Below, one piece after another: positions 6,779-12,452 of a DNA stretch of 14,672 nt. A program made the position numbers and the translations under genes. The notes under the pieces were generated by a model. The model did not search any database. It saw only the letters and a list, made by a program, of their open reading frames with translations, and had not been told where the DNA came from. The number at the start of each line of letters is the position of its first letter. Position 1 is the first letter of the stretch. Location: contig DATAEG010000117.1 of the NCBI GenBank assembly GCA_036258135.1, forward strand, positions 1-14,672. Direction: 5' to 3'. This DNA is from DATAEG01 sp036258135. GTDB taxonomy: Bacteria; Actinomycetota; Actinomycetes; Mycobacteriales; Jatrophihabitantaceae.

Positions 6779-7864
6779 CCCCGACAGGAAACGGACCAGC
6801 GCAGCCTCTGCGGCGCGCACGGCCTGGGCCGACACCCACTCCTCCCGGGTATGGGCCAGGTTGGGATCGCCGGGCCCGAAATTCAGCGCCGGGACCCCGA
6901 GAGCCGCGAAGCGGGACACGTCCGTCCAGCCGAGCTTTCCCCGGGGGGTGCCGCCCACGGCCCGGGCCAGACGCTGCGCGATCGGCGCGGTCATCCCTGG
7001 CCGCGCCCCGGGCGCGGAGTCGAGCAACTCGATCGGAAAGCCGTCCAGGACACCGGCCACGTGGTCCAGCGCGTCGGCCTCGGTGCGGTCCGGCGCGAAG
7101 CGGAAGTTCACCGTCACCAGGCACTCGTCCGGCACGACGTTGCCGGCCACGCCGCCCTCGATGGCCACCGCGTTGAGACCCTCGCGGTACTCCAGGCCGT
7201 CCACGTCGACGATGCGGCCCGGGTAGTCGGCCAGCCGCTGAAGCAGCGGCGCGGCACCGTGGATCGCATTGCTGCCGAGCCAGGAACGCGCGCTGTGCGC
7301 TCGCCGTCCGGTGACCCTGGCCCGAACCCGCATGGTGCCTTGGCAGCCGCCCTCGATCAGGCCCGCGGTCGGCTCGAACAGCACAGCGAGATCGCCGCGC
7401 ATGAGCTCGGGTCGGTCGTGGGCCAGCCGGCGTAGCCCGTTGCGCTCGGCCGCGATCTCCTCGCAGTCGTAGAACAGCCAGGTCAAGCTGACGTTCGGGT
7501 CCAGCTCCCCCGAGCCGACGAGGTAGGCCGCCCGCAGCGCCACGGCGACGCCGGACTTCATGTCCGAGCTGCCGCAGCCCCGGATGGTGTCCCCCTCGAC
7601 CTGGGCGGGGACGTTGTCAGCGATCGGAACGGTGTCGAGGTGCCCGGCCAGCACCACAGTGTGCGCGGCATTCACGTCGAAGCGGGCGATGACGACATTG
7701 CCGATTCGATCGCTGTGCAGTCGCGGGAGCGCGGTGACGGCACGCTCAACGGCGTCGGCGATCTGCTGCTCAGACTCCGATACGGACGGAATGTCCACCA
7801 GCGCGCGGGTGAGCTCAGCGGCGTCCGCGCCCAGATCGAGACGGGACTGAACCGAACCTGTCAC
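6776..7864 (-). CDS. dapE: Succinyl-diaminopimelate desuccinylase
   Basis: Dinuclear zinc M20-type hydrolase of 362 aa (M. tuberculosis DapE is about 354). It cleaves N-succinyl-LL-2,6-diaminopimelate to succinate and LL-DAP for cell wall and lysine. Metal and catalytic residues: His75 and Asp77 in AGHLDTVP; bridging Asp101 in SSDMKSG; general-base Glu135 and metal Glu136 in YDCEE; Glu164 in FEPT; and His338 in NLAHTREE. The dimerisation lid occupies roughly 180-290. The frame stays open far upstream (to 8548), but that part is antisense to dapD. The GTG at 7864 fits the family's N-terminus and a TAAGCT box 8 nt upstream. Diverges from dapD, its pathway partner two steps earlier. Followed 11 bp later by the LOG-like gene. 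Confidence 0.95.
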   Translation of the reverse strand: MTGSVQSRLDLGADAAELTRALVDIPSVSESEQQIADAVERAVTALPRLHSDRIGNVVIARFDVNAAHTVVLAGHLDTVPIADNVPAQVEGDTIRGCGSSDMKSGVAVALRAAYLVGSGELDPNVSLTWLFYDCEEIAAERNGLRRLAHDRPELMRGDLAVLFEPTAGLIEGGCQGTMRVRARVTGRRAHSARSWLGSNAIHGAAPLLQRLADYPGRIVDVDGLEYREGLNAVAIEGGVAGNVVPDECLVTVNFRFAPDRTEADALDHVAGVLDGFPIELLDSAPGARPGMTAPIAQRLARAVGGTPRGKLGWTDVSRFAALGVPALNFGPGDPNLAHTREEWVSAQAVRAAEAALVRFLSG

Positions 7865-7872
7865 GTCCCGGC

Positions 7873-7878
7873 AGCTTA
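7873..7878 (-). promoter_or_regulatory. Putative leaderless -10 box of dapE
   Basis: Minus-strand TAAGCT followed by 8 nt and the GTG at 7864. Its first two bases are the terminal TA of the inverted repeat described at 7877-8100. Confidence 0.45.
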
Positions 7879-8100
7879 GAGGGTGGGCCAATAGGGGCGC
7901 CGTCGCCGAGCCGGGAGTCACGCGTCGATCCGGCAAGGTGGACGAGGAGGCCGTAGTGGAGCTACGGACGACTGAGGACAACCCGGGGTCCCTGCGAAAG
8001 CGCGGAGCGCAGTTCAGCGGAGCGGTTTCGTGGGGTGGAACACCGCCGGTCGGCGGCTGAGCCCGGCGCAGGCAGGCAGTCCCAATTGGCGCACCCTCTA
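7877..8100. repeat. 224-bp segment bounded by 20-bp inverted repeats, MITE-like or paired promoter element
   Basis: Minus strand 7896-7877 reads CCCTATTGGCCCACCCTCTA and plus strand 8081-8100 reads CCCAATTGGCGCACCCTCTA: 18 of 20 positions match, in inverted orientation. Similarity stops exactly at the outer TA on both sides. That is what a small non-autonomous element with TA target duplication (IS630/Tc1-like) would show. The same repeats also face outward toward the divergent dapE and dapD starts, so they could instead be a duplicated promoter or operator. Inside are a 6-bp hairpin (CCGTAG-TGGAG-CTACGG, 7951-7967), a CCGCCG-GT-CGGCGG dyad (8043-8056) and a 40-codon open frame (7938-8060) with no coding signs. 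No transposase is present. Confidence 0.55.
7951..7967. other. Perfect 6-bp stem-loop between dapE and dapD
   Basis: CCGTAG (7951-7956) and CTACGG (7962-7967) enclose a 5-nt loop. The flanks GGACGAGGAGG and GGACGACTGAGG resemble each other. The sequence around it has the look of an interspersed intergenic repeat, but no second copy exists in this window. Confidence 0.45.
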
Positions 8101-8113
8101 GCCAGCGGATCGG

Positions 8114-8119
8114 TACCGT
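8114..8119 (+). promoter_or_regulatory. Putative leaderless -10 box of dapD
   Basis: TACCGT followed by 7 nt and the ATG at 8127. If real, it rules out the alternative GTG at 8118, which would lie inside the box. Confidence 0.45.
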
Positions 8120-8126
8120 GTCCGCA

Positions 8127-9065
8127 ATGAGCGCTGCCGACCGGGGGGCCTGGGGATGGGGCCTGGCCACCGTCCACACCGCGACCCAGGCGGTGTTGGA
8201 CTGCTGGTACCCAATGCTTGGCCTGGAGGACGCGGCGCCGCCGAGTCGCGCTCCCGAGGAGCTGGCCGCGCTCGAAGCTGACGATCCGGTACGCGGCGTG
8301 CACCGCGAGCTGGCGTATCGCGCGATCCGCTTGGCCGAGGCGCCCGTAGACGCCCAAGACGTCTGGCTGCGCCTGCATCTGCTGTCGCGCTGCCTCGTGC
8401 CGCCTCGCGGGCTAGACCTCACCAGCATCTTCAGCCACCTGAGCAACGTGGTGTGGACCTCGGCGGGCCCGTGTTCGCCGCTGGACTTCGAGCGGACCCG
8501 GATGCGGCTACAGACACAGGGGCGGCTGACCGTGCACGGCGTCGACAAATTCCCCAGGCTGACCGACTACGTCGTCCCGGACGGCGTGCGGATCGCCGAC
8601 GCCTCCCGGGTGCGGCTGGGCGCCCACCTGGCGCCCGGCACCACCGTCATGCACGAAGGCTTCGTCAATTACAACGCGGGCACGCTGGGCGCATCGATGG
8701 TCGAGGGTCGCATCTCTTCCGGCGTCGTCGTGGGAGCGGGCAGTGACGTCGGCGGCGGGGCGTCGATCATGGGTACCCTCTCCGGCGGCGGCACCGAGGT
8801 CATCTCGGTCGGTCGCCGCTGCCTCATCGGCGCGAACGCGGGCATCGGCATCTCCCTCGGCGACGACTGCGTGGTGGAGGCGGGCTGCTACGTCACCGCC
8901 GGGGCCAAGCTCACCGGACCGGACGGTGCCGTGGTCAAGGCGGCGGCCCTCTCGGGCCAGCCCAACCTGCTGTTCCGCCGCAACAGCCTGACCGGCGCGC
9001 TCGAGGCGGTTTCCCGGGACCGCACCGGCATCGAGCTGAACGCCGCTCTACACGCGAACACCTGA
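8127..9065 (+). CDS. dapD: 2,3,4,5-tetrahydropyridine-2,6-dicarboxylate N-succinyltransferase
   Basis: Transfers succinyl from succinyl-CoA to tetrahydrodipicolinate in the succinylase branch of DAP/lysine synthesis. 312 aa, close to the 317 recalled for M. tuberculosis DapD. The N-terminal half is the actinobacterial alpha/beta domain (WLRLHLLSRCLVPP, GLDLTSIFSHLSNVVWTSAG). The C-terminal half is a left-handed beta-helix with NYNAGTLGASMVEGRISSG, then GGGASIMGTLSGGG, GANAGIGISLGDDCVVEAG and NLLFRRNSLTGA. The Glu of MVEGRIS at 193 is the residue implicated in catalysis in mycobacterial DapD. It forms a trimer in the family. ATG 8127 was chosen for the TACCGT box 7 nt upstream; GTG 8118, three codons earlier, is the alternative. 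Divergent from dapE. Its TGA overlaps the next ATG (TGATG), so the downstream lysozyme-like gene is probably co-translated. Confidence 0.95.
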   Translation: MSAADRGAWGWGLATVHTATQAVLDCWYPMLGLEDAAPPSRAPEELAALEADDPVRGVHRELAYRAIRLAEAPVDAQDVWLRLHLLSRCLVPPRGLDLTSIFSHLSNVVWTSAGPCSPLDFERTRMRLQTQGRLTVHGVDKFPRLTDYVVPDGVRIADASRVRLGAHLAPGTTVMHEGFVNYNAGTLGASMVEGRISSGVVVGAGSDVGGGASIMGTLSGGGTEVISVGRRCLIGANAGIGISLGDDCVVEAGCYVTAGAKLTGPDGAVVKAAALSGQPNLLFRRNSLTGALEAVSRDRTGIELNAALHANT

Positions 9066-9880
9066 TGGCAAAACGGCGCAGCGGCGTCTCCCGAGTGGTG
9101 GCCGCCGTGGTGATCCTCGCTCTGCTCCTAACAGGTTGGTTCGGCGGGCGCGCGGCCTGGCGGCACTTCACCGCCTCCGCCGCGCACGGCTGCACGTTCG
9201 GCACGTCGACGCTGACGACGGACCAGGCGTCGGTGGCCTCGACGATGGTCGGCGTCGTCCTGCGCCGGTCCCTGCCGCAGCGAGCCGCCGTCCTTACCCT
9301 CGCCGCCGGTCTGCAGGAGTCCAAGCTGACCAATCTGCCGCTGGGCGCGGGTGACCGCGATTCGGTGGGCGTGCTCCAGCAACGTCCCTCCCAGGGCTGG
9401 GGCACGGAACAGCAGCTCTCGGACGTGCACTATGCGACCGGGAAGTTCCTGGACGCGCTGGTCAAGGTTCACGGCTGGCAGCAGCTGCCGCTCGCCGACG
9501 CCATCCAGGAGGTCCAGCGCTCCGCGGACGGCACCGCCTACGCCAAGCACGAGTACGACGCGACCGCTGTCGCGGCCGGGTTCTGGGGCCGACCGCGCGG
9601 TGTCGCGTGCCGCTTCGCCAAGCCGGACGAGGTGGCCCCGGCCGCCACCGTCGCCGCCCACTTGCGCCGCGACCTGCCGGTCCGGGAGCCGATGGTCTCG
9701 GGCCGCAACATCCGGGTGCCGGGCGCGGGCTGGCCGACGGTGGCCTGGCTGGTGGCCAACGGTGACCGGCTCGGCCTCGAGTCAGTGACCTACGCCGGCT
9801 GGCAGTGGACGCGGCACGGAAAGTGGCAGGAGGTCAGGTCCGTGGACCGTGACGTCCATGCCACGGTGGCCAAGACCTGA
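9065..9880 (+). CDS. Membrane-anchored lysozyme-like protein of unknown function
   Basis: A 271-aa protein with a basic start (MAKRRSGVSR) and one signal-anchor helix at about 10-26, placing the rest outside the membrane. Residues 75-135 carry the pattern of lysozyme/transglycosylase-like domains: a helix ending in Gln-Glu85-Ser (LTLAAGLQESKLTN), then DSVGVLQQRPSQGWG at 99-113, which parallels the E-S ... S-x-GL-x-Q arrangement of soluble transglycosylases. Glu85 is the candidate catalytic acid. Some relatives carry the unhelpful label heavy metal transporter. The C-terminal part (about 200-271) is an unassigned small domain. Its ATG overlaps the dapD stop by one base (TGATG), so it is coupled to the enzyme that leads to DAP, a peptidoglycan building block. 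A wall-remodelling role is inferred, not shown. It ends 3 bp before the convergent fdxC stop. Confidence 0.75.
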   Translation: MAKRRSGVSRVVAAVVILALLLTGWFGGRAAWRHFTASAAHGCTFGTSTLTTDQASVASTMVGVVLRRSLPQRAAVLTLAAGLQESKLTNLPLGAGDRDSVGVLQQRPSQGWGTEQQLSDVHYATGKFLDALVKVHGWQQLPLADAIQEVQRSADGTAYAKHEYDATAVAAGFWGRPRGVACRFAKPDEVAPAATVAAHLRRDLPVREPMVSGRNIRVPGAGWPTVAWLVANGDRLGLESVTYAGWQWTRHGKWQEVRSVDRDVHATVAKT

Positions 9881-9883
9881 GCG

Positions 9884-10210
9884 CTAGTGGCCCTCGACCT
9901 GCGGCGGCAGGGCGGCGACGATGGCGGCGTCGAAGTCGGACTTGCCTACCTTCGCGGCACCTCCGGGTGAGCCCAGGTCGTCGAAGAAGTCCACGTTCGC
10001 CTGGTAGTAGTCGCGCCACTTCTCGGGCAGGTCGTCCTCGTAGAAGATCGCCTCGACCGGACACACCGGCTCGCAGGCACCGCAGTCGACGCACTCGTCG
10101 GGATGGATGTACAGCATCCGAGCACCCTCGTAGATGCAGTCGACGGGACATTCGTCGACGCACGCCCGGTCGAGCACGTCGACGCATGGTTCGGCGATCA
10201 CATAGGTCAC
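9884..10210 (-). CDS. fdxC: 7Fe ferredoxin ([3Fe-4S][4Fe-4S])
   Basis: Small soluble electron carrier, 108 aa, of the FdxC/FdxA type. Cysteines follow the 7Fe pattern: Cys9, Cys17 and Cys50 for the 3Fe-4S cluster, and Cys21, Cys40, Cys43 and Cys46 for the 4Fe-4S cluster, with an extra Cys25. Motifs ECPVDCIYEGARMLYIHPDE and CVDCGACEPVCPVEAI are intact. The C-terminal tail (about 60-108, with FFDDLGSPGGAAKVGKSDFD) is typical of the actinobacterial form. Starts at a GTG with GAGGAA 4 nt upstream. In most actinobacteria I recall, dapC follows this gene directly; here it is instead convergent, 3 bp apart, with the lysozyme-like gene of the dapD operon. Partner enzymes are not identifiable from the window. 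Confidence 0.95.
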   Translation of the reverse strand: MTYVIAEPCVDVLDRACVDECPVDCIYEGARMLYIHPDECVDCGACEPVCPVEAIFYEDDLPEKWRDYYQANVDFFDDLGSPGGAAKVGKSDFDAAIVAALPPQVEGH

Positions 10211-10214
10211 TGCG

Positions 10215-10220
10215 TTCCTC
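10215..10220 (-). promoter_or_regulatory. Shine-Dalgarno of fdxC
   Basis: GAGGAA on the minus strand lies 4 nt before the GTG at 10210. The divergent TAGTAT/CATACT block at 10258-10264 could supply a -10 on this strand too, giving a leader of about 40 nt. Confidence 0.6.
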
Positions 10221-10257
10221 GCTGTTCGGCGGAGCCCGTAACTTTCTCACTCGCACC

Positions 10258-10263
10258 TAGTAT
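10258..10263 (+). promoter_or_regulatory. Putative leaderless -10 box of the GNAT gene
   Basis: TAGTAT followed by 7 nt and GTG at 10271. Read on the minus strand the same block gives CATACT, so it may serve both divergent genes. Confidence 0.5.
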
Positions 10264-10270
10264 GCCGCCT

Positions 10271-11233
10271 GTGATGCGGCCGGAATGGATCGGGCGGCGG
10301 GTGGTCGTCCGCCGGGTTGTCGGATCCGACGCCGGGCCGCGCTTCTCCGACACCGTCGGCGACCTCGTCCACCTCGACGACGAGCGGGTCGAGATCGAGT
10401 CGGTCCGCGGCGCCGTCCAGATCGACCTGGCGGCGATCGTCGAGGCCCGCCTGGTGGAGGCCTCCACCGCGGCCCAGCTCGAGCTGGAGCGGGTCGCCGC
10501 CGAAGGCTGGCGGGCGGCGGAGACCGAGTGGATCGGCGGCTGGCTGATGCGCGCCGACCACGGCTGGACCGGCCGGGCCAACTCCGCGCTGCCGCTGCGC
10601 GCGCCGCGACGGCCGATGGCCGAAATGGTGGCGGCCACGGTCGACTGGTACGCCCAGCGCGGTCTGCCCGCCCGGATCCACGTCCCCATGCCGGCCCGGC
10701 GGCTCCTGGAGGGCTTCCTGGCCGACACGCCGTTCCGCGAGCGCGACGAGCTCCCCGACACCGGCGCGTGGCAACCCGGCCCGTGGATCGACGTGCTCAC
10801 CGGACGGCTGGACCACATGCCGGCCCGAGTCTCTGACGACGTCACCATCGCGTCCACGCCGGATGCCGAATGGCTGGCGCTGTGCCGCGGCGGGGCGGTG
10901 CCGGCTTTCGGGGCGGAGTTGCTCGCGCGTCACGAACGGGCAGCATTCGTCAAGGTGTACGCCGATGGCGAGGTGGCGGCCATCGTGCGCGGCGCGGTGG
11001 ACGAGGGATGGCTCGGCGTGACCGCCCTGGAGGTTGCCGTCGGGCACCGCGCCCGGGGACACGGGCGAGCGGCCATGGCGGCGGTGGTGGCCTGGGCCCG
11101 GGCGGAGCACGGCGCGGTCCGCGGCTATCTTCAGGTCGATGCGGCCAATACGGCAGCCGCGGCGCTGTACGGCTCGCTCGGCTGGTGGCCGCACCACTCA
11201 TACCGATATTGGGACCACACGCCCCGCACTTAG
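10271..11233 (+). CDS. GNAT acetyltransferase, cg3035/Rv0428c-like
   Basis: A 320-aa protein with two parts. Residues about 1-60 (WIGRRVVVRRVVG, FSDTVGDLVHLDDERVEIES) form a small beta-rich, SH3-like domain typical of the Rv0428c family. The C-terminal 90 residues form the GNAT fold: VTALEVAVGHRARGHGRAAM contains the acetyl-CoA pyrophosphate-binding R-x-x-G-x-G motif, followed by VDAANTAAAALYGSLGWW, the usual motif B end. The middle (60-220) is Arg/Trp-rich and matches the linker and degenerate GNAT half seen in this family. The substrate is unknown. The start is ambiguous between GTG 10271, ATG 10274 and ATG 10262; GTG 10271 gives the 7-nt leaderless spacing. An open frame reaching back to 10103 is antisense to fdxC and was not used. 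Confidence 0.85.
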   Translation: MMRPEWIGRRVVVRRVVGSDAGPRFSDTVGDLVHLDDERVEIESVRGAVQIDLAAIVEARLVEASTAAQLELERVAAEGWRAAETEWIGGWLMRADHGWTGRANSALPLRAPRRPMAEMVAATVDWYAQRGLPARIHVPMPARRLLEGFLADTPFRERDELPDTGAWQPGPWIDVLTGRLDHMPARVSDDVTIASTPDAEWLALCRGGAVPAFGAELLARHERAAFVKVYADGEVAAIVRGAVDEGWLGVTALEVAVGHRARGHGRAAMAAVVAWARAEHGAVRGYLQVDAANTAAAALYGSLGWWPHHSYRYWDHTPRT

Positions 11234-11250
11234 GGCGTGCCGAACGACCC

Positions 11251-11256
11251 TAGACT
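11251..11256 (+). promoter_or_regulatory. Putative leaderless -10 box of the small ORF
   Basis: TAGACT followed by 7 nt and the ATG at 11264. It lies 18 bp after the GNAT stop. No clear -35 is seen. Confidence 0.5.
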
Positions 11257-11263
11257 GGCCGAC

Positions 11264-11341
11264 ATGACTCGGCCCGACGAGAACGCTCCGCGTCCGAGGC
11301 TCCGCGTTTCCGCGGGGAACCACCGAACTGTACAGCGATGA
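11264..11341 (+). CDS. Candidate 25-aa leaderless ORF coupled to the DUF1269 gene
   Basis: ATG at 11264 encodes a 25-residue, Arg/Pro-rich peptide (MTRPDENAPRPRLRVSAGNH, then RTVQR) and stops at TGA 11339-11341, which overlaps the ATG of the next gene as ATGA. The start sits 7 nt behind a TAGACT box, the same layout as the larger genes here. The downstream gene has no Shine-Dalgarno of its own, so its translation may depend on ribosomes finishing this ORF. The ORF contains a 7-bp hairpin near its end. No family is recognised. It could be a regulatory leader peptide or simply a coupling device; coding is inferred from position, not conservation. Confidence 0.5.
   Translation: MTRPDENAPRPRLRVSAGNHRTVQR
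11300..11317 (+). promoter_or_regulatory. Hairpin within the small ORF, before the DUF1269 start
   Basis: CTCCGCG (11300-11306) and CGCGGGG (11311-11317) pair with one G-T and enclose a TTTC tetraloop. It sits 20 nt before the ATG at 11338, where folding or its melting by a ribosome on the small ORF could affect translation. Confidence 0.4.
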
Positions 11342-11886
11342 GTTCGCCCGAGGTGCCGCAGAAGCTGTTGGTCGTGTCCTTCGACGACCCGTTGCGTGCT
11401 CAGGAGTTCCTGCTGGCCGCGGCCCGGTTACAGAAGCAGGACGACCTCCAGGTGCACGACGCCGTCTTCGTGCGTCGCGACGGCGACGGATCCACCCACG
11501 TGACCGAGACCACCGACTTGACGCCAGGCCGCGGCGCCCTCGGTGCGGGCATCTGGGGACTGCTCCTCGGCACCCTGCTGGCCGGGCCCTGGGGTTTGGT
11601 CGTCGGTGCGGCCAGCGCCGGCACCGGCGCGCTGGTGGCCAAGCTCCGTGATACCGGCATCAGGGACGAGAAGATCGCCGAACTGCGCCACACCGTCCCG
11701 CCCGGACGCACCGCTTTGGCGCTCCTGGTCAGCCACGTCTCGGTCGCCGACCTCCAGAAGGAACTGGCCCGCTTCCCCGGCACCTCGCTGGTCGAGACCG
11801 ACTTGCCGCCCGCAGCCGTAGCGGCCGTCTCGCACGCTCTTGACGAGGCCAACCGGGCACCGTTCACTGACGCCCCACCGGCGTAA
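11338..11886 (+). CDS. DUF1269-type (COG4803) membrane protein
   Basis: A 182-aa protein of unknown function. The N-terminal part (KLLVVSFDDPLRAQEFLLAA) resembles the ferredoxin-like start of DUF1269 proteins. Residues about 66-100 are a glycine-rich hydrophobic hairpin (ALGAGIWGLLLGTLLAGPWG, then LVVGAASAGTGALVAK), likely two membrane helices. Then comes GIRDEKIAELRHTVPPGRTA, with the conserved turn before a C-terminal beta-alpha unit (ALALLVSHVSVADLQKELAR). No catalytic residues are apparent. The ATG overlaps the stop of the 25-aa ORF, and no ribosome binding site is seen. Its 3' end overlaps the convergent membrane protein gene by 23 bp. Confidence 0.78.
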   Translation: MSSPEVPQKLLVVSFDDPLRAQEFLLAAARLQKQDDLQVHDAVFVRRDGDGSTHVTETTDLTPGRGALGAGIWGLLLGTLLAGPWGLVVGAASAGTGALVAKLRDTGIRDEKIAELRHTVPPGRTALALLVSHVSVADLQKELARFPGTSLVETDLPPAAVAAVSHALDEANRAPFTDAPPA

Positions 11887-12298
11887 CCGGTCGGCTGCTG
11901 GACAGGATGAAGATCGTCACCAGACCCGCCACGAACCCACCGAGCATCGTGGCGTAGACGACATAGACCACGCCGGTCTGGCCGCCCGGGAGCAATACGT
12001 CACCTTCTGGTCGGGCCTGGCTGAAGACCAGAACCGTCACCACCCAGATGGCGAACGGGATGGCCGCGAGAGCGATGCTGCGTACCGCGCGCCAGGCGAG
12101 CAGGATCAGGCCGGCTGTCGACGCCACGGCGATCAGCACGGAAACCGGGACGATCACCGTGCCCCAGCGCAGCGGGACCAGCAGCGCCGCCAGCATCGCG
12201 CTCAGCGCCGCGCAGGCCGACAGGATCACCAGGTCGAGCGTGCGCAGTAGCCAGCCCGGCGCTCGCTCGGCTGAGGGCTCGCCGTTCTCCTCGTTCAC
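11864..12298 (-). CDS. Four-helix integral membrane protein, mshB neighbour
   Basis: A 144-aa protein with a short hydrophilic start (NEENGEPSAERAPG) and four predicted membrane helices at about 20-41, 46-68, 73-92 and 108-132; the loop at 93-107 is RPEGDVLLPGGQTGV-like. It resembles small conserved actinobacterial proteins found beside mshB (DUF6113 or Rv1171 type, from memory); function unknown. The frame is open further up to a GTG at 12454 that overlaps the mshB stop, but that extension would be 52 Arg-rich residues encoded by a run of hairpins. GTG 12298 has GGAG 8 nt upstream, so I use it. Likely transcribed from mshB through the hairpin-rich spacer. Confidence 0.75.
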   Translation of the reverse strand: MNEENGEPSAERAPGWLLRTLDLVILSACAALSAMLAALLVPLRWGTVIVPVSVLIAVASTAGLILLAWRAVRSIALAAIPFAIWVVTVLVFSQARPEGDVLLPGGQTGVVYVVYATMLGGFVAGLVTIFILSSSRPVTPVGRQ

Positions 12299-12318
12299 GA
12301 GCACATCTCCGTGCCTTT

Positions 12319-12452
12319 GGATCGCGGACCGATCCTCGCGCCCGCCGATGGCGGGCCCTCCGATACGTAGCGCGCTGCCGCGAACTGGCATGCGGCGCCC
12401 CGCCGGGTGCCGCGCCCGGCGATCCGGCTCTTCGCGCGAGCGTTCATCGCTC
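12319..12452 (-). repeat. Cluster of five hairpins between mshB and the membrane protein gene
   Basis: Perfect or near-perfect dyads follow one another: GGATCG/CGATCC (12319-12335, 5-nt loop); GCCCGCC/GGCGGGC (12340-12356, 3-nt loop); GC-T-GCCGC/GCGGC-GC (12374-12398, one bulge); CGCCGGG/CCCGGCG (12401-12421, 7-nt loop); and GAGCG/CGCTC (12438-12452), the last overlapping the mshB stop. The strong 7-bp GC hairpin about 30 nt after the mshB stop could act as a terminator. The whole could be an interspersed repeat or a structured RNA. There is no T-tract. Confidence 0.5.

Noticed and set aside
7938..8060. 40-codon GTG frame in the dapE-dapD spacer
   Set aside because: No ribosome binding site, no recognisable family, and it overlaps hairpins inside a probable repeat.
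7865..8548. N-terminal extension of the dapE frame, giving a 590-aa protein
   Set aside because: Runs antisense through the dapD start and the inverted-repeat spacer; DapE begins at about 7864.
10103..10270. Upstream extension of the GNAT frame
   Set aside because: Antisense to the cluster-binding half of fdxC.
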